Shown here one piece after another: positions 4,391-12,179 of a stretch of DNA of 14,016 bases. The position numbers were made by a program, and so were the translations under genes. Numbering within the stretch: the stretch's first letter is position 1; each line of letters starts with the position of its first letter. The stretch is from Pirellulaceae bacterium (GTDB taxonomy: Bacteria > Planctomycetota > Planctomycetia > Pirellulales > Pirellulaceae): positions 1 to 14,016 of the forward strand of contig JABDKS010000356.1 in assembly GCA_013002105.1 (NCBI GenBank), written 5' to 3'. Under the pieces are notes generated by a model. The model had not been told where the DNA came from. It saw only the letters and a list, made by a program, of their open reading frames with translations, and did not search any database.

Positions 4391-7366
4391 TCAGGCGGTG
4401 GCGGAATCAAGTTCCGCTTCGATTTTTGGTAACCGTCCATAAGCATACGCCAGCAGTTTCAACGGGTGCAGGGTCTTGTAGCCGGTTCCGTGTTCGATCT
4501 GCATTTTGCAGGCACTGCATTCGGTTGTCGCCCGCGACACTCGGGTGGTTCGCAACGCGGAAATCAGCGGCCAACCGATACGCAGGCTATTGCGATAATT
4601 TTTTCGCTGCAGCCCCCAGGTGCCCGCCATTCCCGTGCAACCCGCCTCAATGTGATCGACTTGCAAATCCGGGACCAGATTCAGCAATCGCGGTCCAGCT
4701 TGTTTGCGGTCCAGGACTCTTAAATGGCACGGTTCGTGGTAAGCCATTTTAAGCGGGACCGAGTTGAACTCCAGGTTCAGCCGGTCGCCCTCATGCAGGG
4801 TCCACAAATACTCGCACGCTTCGTAGGAGTTCTTGGCCACCAAGTGGGCATCCTCGTCGTCCAGCAAATTGGGGTACTCGTGACGCAAGCAGAGTACGGC
4901 CGCCGGTTCGGTCGCGACCACCGTATAACCCTGTCGAACGGCGTCGGCCAAGAGACGAACGTTGCGACGTGCGATACGTCGAGCGCCCTTTAGGTCGCCG
5001 AGTGTAATTCGCGGCATACCGCTGGTGTATTGCGAGGCGGGGACATAGATGCCGATGCTGTTTTGTTGCATGATTTCGGCCAATGCCCGCCCGATATCCG
5101 GGTCGTGGAAATTGGCGTAGTGATCGACGAAGTAAACGATTTTCAAACCACCTTGTGGATTCAATTTTGTCCAGCGACGGCGCGACGCATGGCGTATGAA
5201 GGTGGTGCCGGCGATCAACGGCAGTTCGCGTGCTTGGGACAAACCAAACAGTCGGTCCAGTAGCCAGCGTGCGACCGGACTGCGGATCAGTACATTGGCA
5301 AACGAAGGCACACGCGAAGCGATTGCAGCCAATGTGTCGATTCGAGCCAATAACAGATCCGAAAGAGGCAACCCGTTGGTCGCGACATACTGTGCCTTTA
5401 ATTCGCCGACAATCTTAGGAATGTTGACCGACGCGGGGCATTCAACGCGACACTGGTGACAATTGAAGCAAAGGTCAGCGATTTCTTTTGCTCGATCGGT
5501 TGTTAGGTCCTCGACACTCAGTTGTCCGCTCAGCACGCCGCGCAACAGATTCGCTTTCGCGCGAGGCGAGGATTCTTCGCGTGGTGAAGCGCGAAACACG
5601 GGGCACTGTCTTTCATTGCTGGCTGACGCGCGGCACCGGCCGCAGCCGTTGCACGATCGCGTGACCTGGCTGATGGTGGCATTGGGAGGCCAATGCTGTA
5701 GCACCTCCAGTTGCGGAATCGCGTGACCGTTGTTGTTGCCAATGTCCGTTGGCTGGTCCGCCGGCAGGAGAACACGATTGTCGGTGGTGATTTCGATCGT
5801 TTGGTCGGCCGGACGCAAATTCTCGTTGGGTTTTTGCAGCACGGCGCCAAACAACTTGCCAGGATTAAGTCGGTGTTGGGGATCGAACAATCGTTTTACT
5901 TGACCCATCGTTTGCCAAAAATCGCCGAACTGCTTTGGCAGCAGATACGTTCGGCTCAATCCGGCGGCGCGTTCAACACTAATCTGTCCGCCGTATTGCC
6001 AAACCACATCTGCGATTTGTCGCGACAAGTCATAAAGCCGCTTGCGATCGTTGGAATCGCCCAGGTTCAAAAACGGGCGAATGTGTAAATGGCCGTGTCC
6101 CGCGTGGGCAAAGAACGTTGCCGTTGCCTGATTGCTCTTCAAAGTGTCTTGAACAGCACTGAGCGCCTCGGGCAACATTTCCGGCGGCAACCATACGTCT
6201 TCGGTAAACGGTAGCGGGGTGTCGGATCCTTTGACGCGTGCCAACCGTGAGATCACACGGCGACTGAGCGACCAATACATGTCACGCTGGATCGGATCGG
6301 CGGTGGTGATGGTTGCGAATGCACCGTCCGTGCCGAGCGACAACTCGTTGCGAACGACGTCGATTCGGTCTGTCAAATCCTCGAGCGATTCACCTTGCAT
6401 CTCCAGCAACAGCATCGCTTCGGCTTCGCGTGGCAAGACTTCCGCAAAGGTGGACTCCGTCTCGCGAGCAATTTGCAGTAGTCGGCGGTCCATTAGGTCA
6501 CAGGCGACGAGCCCGTGATTGAGCGACGCGACGGCGCAACGAGCGGCAGAACTGACACGATGAAAGAAAAACAAAACCACGCCCCGGTGCGCCGGGATCG
6601 ATTCGGTTCGAACGGTTGCATCGACGATGATCCCGAGAGTTCCCTGAGTTCCGACCATGAATTTTGCTAAATCGACACGGCCGGATGGATCAATGACGTC
6701 GTCCAGGCGATAGCCGCCTCGCGACTGCGGTGCACCAGCTTGTTTTTTGATCAGGGCATCGAACTGGTGGTTAATCTCGACGATTCCCCTGGCCAACTTC
6801 TCTGCCGGTTGGTCATTGTCAGGCAAGTGTCGTGACAAATTCAATAGTTCACCATCGACGGTGACGATTCGCATCGATTCGATCGTATCGCGTGCTGACC
6901 CGCTGCGCAGATAATGACTCCCCGATGCATTGGTCGCCAAGACGCTACCCATCGTAGTGACACTGCGGGTTACGGGATCGGGGCCGAACCACCGACCGCG
7001 TGATTTGAGAATGCGATTGAACTCCGCCAACACGACTCCGCTTTGCACGGTGGCCATCGACGCGTCGGAATTCAATTCAACGCGCCGCATATAGCGCGAA
7101 AAATCGATAATGATTCCGCTGCCCAGTGATTCGCCCGCAACGCCGCTGCCCGACCCACGTGGATGCAGCGACAGATCGTGTTCGCCGGCATACTGAACTG
7201 TCGCGATGACATCGGCAACGGTTCGCGGGCGAACAATCCCGATGGGCGCGATTTGGTAGATACTCGCGTCCGACGCGTAAAGCTGGATCGACAGCGGGTC
7301 ACACAAGACATCGCCACGGACGAGCCCTCGCAAGTCATCTTGTACCCGTTGTCGATCTATTTCCAT
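4391..7366 (-). CDS. Fused FAD-linked oxidase / Fe-S oxidoreductase (GlcD-GlcF or YdiJ type)
   Basis: This 991-residue protein combines the parts that GlcD and GlcF (or GlpC) supply separately, as E. coli YdiJ does. Residues about 1-260 form a PCMH-type FAD domain, with PRGSGSGVAG at 69-78 and TMGSVLATNASGSHYLRSGS at 138-157. About 260-510 is the FAD-oxidase C-terminal domain, with HAGHGHLHIRP at 421-431. Two ferredoxin-like clusters follow (C572, C575, C578, C588 and C633, C636, C639, C643). A cysteine-rich CCG region comes last, with HEPCH (C880), GCTGMAGTWG (C910) and ECSACK (C950, C953). It probably oxidises a 2-hydroxy acid such as D-lactate, glycolate or D-2-hydroxyglutarate at the inner face of the membrane. 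The first CCG half reads YTSGMP at about 780-785 and lacks the expected Cys. It starts 90 nt after folE and runs almost directly into moaD. Confidence 0.9.
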   Translation of the reverse strand: MEIDRQRVQDDLRGLVRGDVLCDPLSIQLYASDASIYQIAPIGIVRPRTVADVIATVQYAGEHDLSLHPRGSGSGVAGESLGSGIIIDFSRYMRRVELNSDASMATVQSGVVLAEFNRILKSRGRWFGPDPVTRSVTTMGSVLATNASGSHYLRSGSARDTIESMRIVTVDGELLNLSRHLPDNDQPAEKLARGIVEINHQFDALIKKQAGAPQSRGGYRLDDVIDPSGRVDLAKFMVGTQGTLGIIVDATVRTESIPAHRGVVLFFFHRVSSAARCAVASLNHGLVACDLMDRRLLQIARETESTFAEVLPREAEAMLLLEMQGESLEDLTDRIDVVRNELSLGTDGAFATITTADPIQRDMYWSLSRRVISRLARVKGSDTPLPFTEDVWLPPEMLPEALSAVQDTLKSNQATATFFAHAGHGHLHIRPFLNLGDSNDRKRLYDLSRQIADVVWQYGGQISVERAAGLSRTYLLPKQFGDFWQTMGQVKRLFDPQHRLNPGKLFGAVLQKPNENLRPADQTIEITTDNRVLLPADQPTDIGNNNGHAIPQLEVLQHWPPNATISQVTRSCNGCGRCRASASNERQCPVFRASPREESSPRAKANLLRGVLSGQLSVEDLTTDRAKEIADLCFNCHQCRVECPASVNIPKIVGELKAQYVATNGLPLSDLLLARIDTLAAIASRVPSFANVLIRSPVARWLLDRLFGLSQARELPLIAGTTFIRHASRRRWTKLNPQGGLKIVYFVDHYANFHDPDIGRALAEIMQQNSIGIYVPASQYTSGMPRITLGDLKGARRIARRNVRLLADAVRQGYTVVATEPAAVLCLRHEYPNLLDDEDAHLVAKNSYEACEYLWTLHEGDRLNLEFNSVPLKMAYHEPCHLRVLDRKQAGPRLLNLVPDLQVDHIEAGCTGMAGTWGLQRKNYRNSLRIGWPLISALRTTRVSRATTECSACKMQIEHGTGYKTLHPLKLLAYAYGRLPKIEAELDSATA

Positions 7367-7456
7367 GCGGTCTATTTCGATCTCAAAGGGGCAGTTTCAT
7401 CACGTTACCCCGAGCAAAGGAAATGATGCTGGATGCTTTGGCAGTGCTTGCAGATC

Positions 7457-8155
7457 CTACCACGCCATCATCCGCGCTTCGCGATTGATCAATCCCAACA
7501 CCTCGGCGCGAGATTTTGGATCGTCGCGGAACGCACCCCGCATCGCACTGGTCAAGCAGAGGCTGCCGGGCTTTCTCACACCGCGCATCGTCATGCAGCT
7601 GTGTGTTGCTTCGCACACCACCGCGACACCTCGTGCCGCCAGTCGGTCTTCGACCAGATCGGCCACCGTGTGCGTCAGACGTTCTTGGACCTGCGGTTGT
7701 CGCGCGACTTCTTCGACGACACGTGCCAGCTTGCTGAGCCCGACCACTTTTCCGCTGGGCAGGTAGGCAATATGAGCCTTGCCGGTAAACGGAAGCAGGT
7801 GGTGTTCGCACATGCTGCAAAAGCTGATATCGCGAACCAATACAATCTCATCGTAGTCTTCGGTAAATACCTTTGCCAAATGTCGTCCCGCGTCACCGTT
7901 GAGTCCGGCAAACATCTCGGCGTACATACGGGCCACACGCGCGGGCGTTTCCTGCAAGCCCTCGCGATTAGGGTCTTCGCCGACCGCATCCAAAATCTCT
8001 CGCACGGCCGCTTCGATGCGTTTCAAATCGACACGCCTATTCTTGGGCGCATTTCGATCGACGTGGATCGGTTGTTCGATGGAGCAGGCGGAACGATCCC
8101 CATCGCCGTTACGCGAAACGGTCTCGGATGCACTTTTTGAGTCGTCGGCTCCCAC
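7457..8155 (-). CDS. folE: GTP cyclohydrolase I
   Basis: FolE converts GTP to dihydroneopterin triphosphate, the first step of tetrahydrofolate and related pterin synthesis. It has 232 residues. The core from about 42 includes [14 protein letters not shown] (65-78), CSMCEHH with the zinc ligands C116 and H119, [14 protein letters not shown] (135-148), RPQVQERL-like RQPQVQERL (152-160), and HSCMTMRGV with the third zinc ligand C187. Residues 1-40 are an extra hydrophilic, probably disordered extension. The start is a GTG at 8155. No ATG occurs in frame before residue 78, so it is GTG or a rare start. The upstream GGACC is a poor ribosome site. The 186-nt gap upstream and 90-nt gap downstream leave room for its own promoter. 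No other folate gene is visible here. Confidence 0.95.
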   Translation of the reverse strand: MGADDSKSASETVSRNGDGDRSACSIEQPIHVDRNAPKNRRVDLKRIEAAVREILDAVGEDPNREGLQETPARVARMYAEMFAGLNGDAGRHLAKVFTEDYDEIVLVRDISFCSMCEHHLLPFTGKAHIAYLPSGKVVGLSKLARVVEEVARQPQVQERLTHTVADLVEDRLAARGVAVVCEATHSCMTMRGVRKPGSLCLTSAMRGAFRDDPKSRAEVLGLINREARMMAW

Positions 8156-8341
8156 GAGCAGAGGTCCATGAATTTGAGTTGAAAAAATAGTGGTTCGATG
8201 TGGTTTCGGTTCAATCGTACCATGAACAGCGATTTCGTCGAATCAGACACCCATCGGATGTTCAATACGAAAGGACGGTATCACCCTGCCTAGTCTACCT
8301 CGGACACCCTGATCCGGCATCGGAATGGCCACAAATCGCGT

Positions 8342-10423
8342 CTATTGACGGTCGCCTGCCGCGTTGCGGAGTCGTTGTGCAAGGGCCTCCAGGCGTTGAG
8401 CTTCGGCAGGGTCGCGTTTGCGAATCAGGATCGCCAGGATTTCGTAAAGATCGGGATCGCCACCTTCGATTTTGATCGCTTCTCGAACCGCCGATTCAGC
8501 GCGGGTCGCGTCCCCCAACTTTCCAAGACTCAAACCCAATGTCGCCCAGTCGTACTTTCTGCGGCGGATCGCGGTCAGTTCAAAAAATACTTCGGCGGCA
8601 AGTTGGTGCTGACCAGATTTTGCGAAATAGCGTCCCGCAATTTCTAACGCTTCGGCAACACTTTCGGTCGGCTTTTGCTCCAACCGTATGGCCTCTTGTG
8701 CGTAAGTCATCGCCCATTGCCATTGATCGGCGACCGCGGGATCATCGATGCTGTCGGCGGGTGTACGTTCAATCCCCATGTGCGTCAGCTTTGCGAGTGC
8801 TGCGAACACGTCCGCGTCACCCTTGCCACTCTTGGCAATCTGCTGCAATTGATTGCCCGCTTGGTTCGCGAAAAGCTCCATGTGGGGTTCGCCGAGATGT
8901 TTGCGAAACAACCAGTAGGAACCCAACGCATCCATTCGCGACACTTGATCAGTCGGCATGTTGGCAGGAATTTCCTGTAGACCGCGCGCAATGGGGACCT
9001 CCAAAAGCTTGCCGGGTTCGTCCGTGCCGTGGACAGCGATCCTGTGATTGGTCGTCGACGTATGCGGGACATCGCTATCACGCTTTGGCATGTGGCAGGT
9101 TACGCAACGATTCTCCGCACGCGCGACACGGTCATCGATCGATAAACCGCATCCCTGGTCCTCGTGACACTGGACACATTGTCGCCGATGCAGTTCGTGT
9201 TTCTGTTCGCCTTGGGGATGATGATGCGGACTATGGCAGGTGACGCAAGTCATCTCCGATTGCAAGTAGCACTGGCTCTCGTGCAACTGTGCAAAATGTC
9301 CTACGAATCCGTTGCCCGGTTTGTCGGTCGTGATCGCATCGTAATCGAATTTGACGCTGGCAAGATCTTGCCCCGGTCGAAAGTCCCAGTCTTGTTTACC
9401 AGGGACGCTGACGGGGGCCTCGCCTTGACGATGACACTGTGCACATACCGACTCGCTTAGCAGTCGCGATAGCTTTTTTGGGTGAACGATGGGGTCGTCG
9501 AACGAGGCGTCACCACTCTTGATGCTGCCATCGGCGACATCTTGGTAATGTTGTACGTGTTGGGAACCGGGGCCATGGCAACGTTCGCAACCGATCGATG
9601 ATTCATGGATCGTAAAAAAGTTGGGATTGTCATCCGAACGCGTCAGGTGACCGGCATGACAAAACAGGCACTGGTCGGTGATGGTGCGAGAAAAACTAGC
9701 GTTCTGGTTGTCATAGCCGGGCGACATGTCGTACTGTTGGTTCCCGGCATACCACGTGAGCGGTGATTGCACCAGAAAACCACGGTGCGACACCAAGTAT
9801 CCCTTCGCGAATTTGCCACTGCCAATCACATAGTCGACCGGAAATTCGTTTAAGACGAACGGTTCGTCGTTGTTCTCCCCCGGCGACTTGGACTCGAGTA
9901 GGGTTTCTCGATGCCAGAGCTTTCCATCTCTGGCCAGCACGTCGTAGGACCGTTTGCTTTTGACGTGCTGGAAATCTTGCACCGGGACTTCGGATTCGAC
10001 ATCGACTTTGGTCAGCGAACGACTGTGATGCGATTTCTGAAAACTCGCGTGCCGATCGCGGTGGCAATCGATGCAGGCATCCGAACCGACGAATTGGCTC
10101 GTGAGAGTGCCCGGTCGCGCCACAGCACCGGTCGTTGCAGCATTATCATCTGCAACGGCCGTTGTATCTGCACCCGGCATCGCTGTGGTGTCGTTGCTGT
10201 TGATGTCGTTGCTGTTGGAGTTTGAACCAGCAAAACTAGCCGGGTCCTGTTTGGGGTTGGTCGAACCTGTGCAGCCGGTAGTGACCGTCGTGAGCAGCAG
10301 CGCTAATAGAGCCATCAACCTTTTTGACCGCCAGTCGCTGCCAAATGCGATTGACGCATTGTCGTTGACCGCAGACGCTCGCGTTCGACTTGCACAATAG
10401 TCGGGGAACTTTAACTGCAACAT
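8342..10423 (-). CDS. Seven-haem c-type cytochrome lipoprotein with C-terminal TPR repeats
   Basis: This is a 693-residue exported cytochrome. A hydrophobic stretch (MALLALLLTTVTT, 37-49) after SKRL ends in TTGC at C51, a lipobox-like site. A Ser/Asn/Asp/Thr-rich linker (about 60-105) follows. Seven CxxCH haem-binding motifs begin at C117, C252, C279, C327, C393, C416 and C440. Extra histidines (HSPHHH region, MPKRD...H) may act as distal ligands. Residues about 560-690 form helical TPR-like repeats with a final Ala/Arg-rich helix. It is likely to carry electrons in the periplasm or at an internal-membrane surface. The substrate is unknown, and no reductase partner adjoins it. The ATG at 10423 gives a long 36-residue n-region. 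The ATG at 10315 would remove all basic residues before the hydrophobic core, so I kept the first. Confidence 0.88.
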   Translation of the reverse strand: MLQLKFPDYCASRTRASAVNDNASIAFGSDWRSKRLMALLALLLTTVTTGCTGSTNPKQDPASFAGSNSNSNDINSNDTTAMPGADTTAVADDNAATTGAVARPGTLTSQFVGSDACIDCHRDRHASFQKSHHSRSLTKVDVESEVPVQDFQHVKSKRSYDVLARDGKLWHRETLLESKSPGENNDEPFVLNEFPVDYVIGSGKFAKGYLVSHRGFLVQSPLTWYAGNQQYDMSPGYDNQNASFSRTITDQCLFCHAGHLTRSDDNPNFFTIHESSIGCERCHGPGSQHVQHYQDVADGSIKSGDASFDDPIVHPKKLSRLLSESVCAQCHRQGEAPVSVPGKQDWDFRPGQDLASVKFDYDAITTDKPGNGFVGHFAQLHESQCYLQSEMTCVTCHSPHHHPQGEQKHELHRRQCVQCHEDQGCGLSIDDRVARAENRCVTCHMPKRDSDVPHTSTTNHRIAVHGTDEPGKLLEVPIARGLQEIPANMPTDQVSRMDALGSYWLFRKHLGEPHMELFANQAGNQLQQIAKSGKGDADVFAALAKLTHMGIERTPADSIDDPAVADQWQWAMTYAQEAIRLEQKPTESVAEALEIAGRYFAKSGQHQLAAEVFFELTAIRRRKYDWATLGLSLGKLGDATRAESAVREAIKIEGGDPDLYEILAILIRKRDPAEAQRLEALAQRLRNAAGDRQ

Positions 10424-10448
10424 AAAGGTTGTGTTCGCTTAGGAGTTG

Positions 10449-10465
10449 GCGGCATCAATTGCCGC
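10449..10465 (-). other. Stem-loop in the leader of the multihaem cytochrome gene
   Basis: GCGGCA-ATTGA-TGCCGC (minus strand) is a perfect 6-bp stem with a 5-nt loop. It lies 26-42 nt before the cytochrome ATG and downstream of the preceding terminator. A TATGAT box sits just upstream on the minus strand, at about 10471-10476, with no good -35. The stem could be a leader hairpin or an operator. Confidence 0.3.
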
Positions 10466-10479
10466 TATCCATCATAGCG

Positions 10480-10510
10480 AAAAGCCCGTTTCGTCTAGCC
10501 GGAAACGGGC
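10480..10510 (-). terminator. Intrinsic terminator after the two-TM protein gene
   Basis: On the minus strand, GCCCGTTTC, a 9-nt loop and GAAACGGGC form a perfect 9-bp stem (10484-10510), followed at once by TTTT (10480-10483). It lies about 115 nt beyond the stop at 10626. On the plus strand no T-run follows the stem, so the direction is minus. It separates the metallophosphoesterase/two-TM pair from the cytochrome gene. Confidence 0.75.
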
Positions 10511-10625
10511 ATGCGAGCAGCCGATCCAATCACAAACCAAGCTCGTAGACGGAATAGGCCGCAGAGACACCAAACAGATTCACCTCGCCGCTCCGCAGGA
10601 TCGGTCAACGATCATACAATCCGCG

Positions 10626-11186
10626 TCAGTTTTCCTCTTCGTACCGCTGAATGTCTTCGGCCGTCCATTGGTCAGCGGGGAGATCACGAATGTCGCGTTG
10701 GGGTTCGTGGCCAATGGTTTGGCGATTCGTCGATGCAATCTGCCGGAGACGCTCGAGAAAGTCGTTGAAATCGGGGCACAGTTCCACGCTCGACGGAATC
10801 TTTCCAACGGATTCGCCATATTGGTTGAGCAACAAATAGTCGTAGGATTTTCGAGTCCCATGCTCAGAATGGGTGTCGGTGGACCACACCTTGTCGACTT
10901 TGACGAACGCGGTGCGAGCGATGCGTGTCGTACGTAGCCATCCTCGCATCGTCACCTGTGCGTCGGTGATCTCGGCACCAATTCCAATCCATCGGTAGCC
11001 GGCAGTGATGCCGATCAATGCGAAAAACAGGCACATCAGAAAACCTGGCCAGTTCGCGATCAGGTCGGCCGGATGGACCAGGAAATAGACAACACCCAAA
11101 GCGTGCGGAAACCCGATGATAACCGCGATGAGAAATCCCAAGAAACGGATGGTCGCGCGAATTCGGATGACGTACGGTTCTTGCAT
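10626..11186 (-). CDS. Two-TM membrane protein with possible PH-like domain, unknown function
   Basis: With the start at 11186 the protein has 186 residues. It has two hydrophobic helices (about 14-37 and 47-67), a short turn, then a soluble domain. That domain begins GAEITDAQVTMRGWLRTTRIARTAFVKV (70-97), a strand pattern like bacterial PH-like domains found after paired TM helices. The end is acidic, with a WTAEDIQRYEEEN tail. I do not recognise a named family. A start at 11288 would overlap the metallophosphoesterase gene by 59 nt and add a basic, poorly hydrophobic leader, so the ATG at 11186, 43 nt after that gene's stop, is preferred. No ribosome site is clear at either. It probably shares a transcript with the metallophosphoesterase and ends at the terminator near 10480-10510. 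Confidence 0.7.
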   Translation of the reverse strand: MQEPYVIRIRATIRFLGFLIAVIIGFPHALGVVYFLVHPADLIANWPGFLMCLFFALIGITAGYRWIGIGAEITDAQVTMRGWLRTTRIARTAFVKVDKVWSTDTHSEHGTRKSYDYLLLNQYGESVGKIPSSVELCPDFNDFLERLRQIASTNRQTIGHEPQRDIRDLPADQWTAEDIQRYEEEN

Positions 11187-11229
11187 GTTGATTCGTTTGG
11201 ACGCGGACGATGCGCGATGGAACTTGACG

Positions 11230-12105
11230 CTAGCGGCTGGCCGGTTCAGCAAACGTCTGGGATGAATCGACAGCAACGCCGCCATCAAACCGTTTGCCCA
11301 AGCGTGGGAATTGATGTCGGCTCAACGGCGCGAATCGTTGTTCGTCCTCGAAATACATATAGTGGGTGACCGTCATCAGATCTGGTTGGATTTCGATCAT
11401 GTTGAACGAGTTTTTTTCACGTTCGGGCCCGCGTCCTCGTCGGGACGTGGACGTTCCGCACTGGACAATAACGATGCCCTGGTCACGATGATTTCCGCGG
11501 TAGAAGTTGAGTGAGTTGCCAATGTAGGCGCGATGCAAGTGTCCGCCGAGGATCAGTTCGACGCCCTGGTCGACGAAACTGTTGATCGCACGGCGGGCTT
11601 TGGGCATCGTTTGATCATGCAGATAATCCGGGGCCGGCGCGAAATGGTGATGGGCAACAATGATTCTGGCCAAACCGGGCGGTGCCGATTCGAATACCTT
11701 TCGGCAATGATCCAGTTGGCTCGGTGTAATACGACCGTTGCTGATTGCACGTCGCGGAGCGGTCGAGTCGATGCCAACCAAGATCGCGTTGTCCAGTCGC
11801 AACACGGGATTCAGGTCATCGGAAATCAGCTCACGATAGAGAACGTGTGGTTCGACGAGTCGTTCTCTGATCCGATACAGTGGCACGTCATGATTGCCTG
11901 GGATCACGAGCATCGGGCGGTCGGGAAGCTGATCGAGAAACTTGCGCGCGGCCACAAACTGTTCACGTTTGGCGCGCTGTGTCAAATCGCCACTGACCAC
12001 GATTGCATCGGGTTCCATTTCGGGAGCGATGTCCAGCAACGCTTGCCCAACGTGAGGTAGGTAAGGGGGGCCAAAATGCAGGTCCGATAGATGAAGGATT
12101 TTCAT
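11230..12105 (-). CDS. Calcineurin-like metallophosphoesterase
   Basis: This is a 291-residue cytoplasmic phosphoesterase using a two-metal centre. The family blocks are complete: SDLHFG (D8, H10), VVSGDLTQ (D40), IPGNHD (N71, H72, D73), AHHH (H152-H154) and GGHLHRA (H189, H191). The layout resembles the CpdA/3',5'-cyclic-nucleotide phosphodiesterase-like group, but the substrate cannot be told from the motifs, and other phosphodiesters are possible. I chose the ATG at 12105 because MKILHLSDLHFG is the family N-terminus. An in-frame ATG at 12165 would add 20 basic residues. The gene diverges from the lipid kinase across a 74-nt gap and precedes the two-TM gene by 43 nt. Confidence 0.9.
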   Translation of the reverse strand: MKILHLSDLHFGPPYLPHVGQALLDIAPEMEPDAIVVSGDLTQRAKREQFVAARKFLDQLPDRPMLVIPGNHDVPLYRIRERLVEPHVLYRELISDDLNPVLRLDNAILVGIDSTAPRRAISNGRITPSQLDHCRKVFESAPPGLARIIVAHHHFAPAPDYLHDQTMPKARRAINSFVDQGVELILGGHLHRAYIGNSLNFYRGNHRDQGIVIVQCGTSTSRRGRGPEREKNSFNMIEIQPDLMTVTHYMYFEDEQRFAPLSRHQFPRLGKRFDGGVAVDSSQTFAEPASR

Positions 12106-12117
12106 AACAAGTTGAGT

Positions 12118-12175
12118 GGTACGCGATTTGCGTCGGTATGTTGAACGTTTCTCCATTATGTGCATAAAGCGTACC
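12118..12175. promoter_or_regulatory. Inverted repeat GGTACGC...GCGTACC in the divergent intergenic region
   Basis: GGTACGC (12118-12124) and its exact complement GCGTACC (12169-12175) lie 44 bp apart in the 74-nt gap between the divergent metallophosphoesterase and lipid kinase genes. Each copy sits close to one start codon. TTGAAC (12141-12146) and CATAAA (12163-12168), 16 nt apart, could be a plus-strand promoter for the kinase, with a very short leader. This arrangement is compatible with a shared operator, but seven bases could also be chance. Confidence 0.25.
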
Positions 12176-12179
12176 GAAT

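Noticed and set aside
7433..8140. Long plus-strand frame of 235 codons opposite folE.
   Set aside because: FolE on the minus strand has all zinc and substrate motifs, and the plus frame shows no domain.
8156..8341. Possible folE promoter (TCGACG, 16 nt, TACGAT on the minus strand).
   Set aside because: Both boxes match only 4/6 and other arrangements in the same gap score about equally.
8539..9243. Plus-strand frame of 234 codons opposite the cytochrome.
   Set aside because: Arg/Cys/Pro-rich translation typical of a shadow. The minus frame has seven CxxCH motifs.
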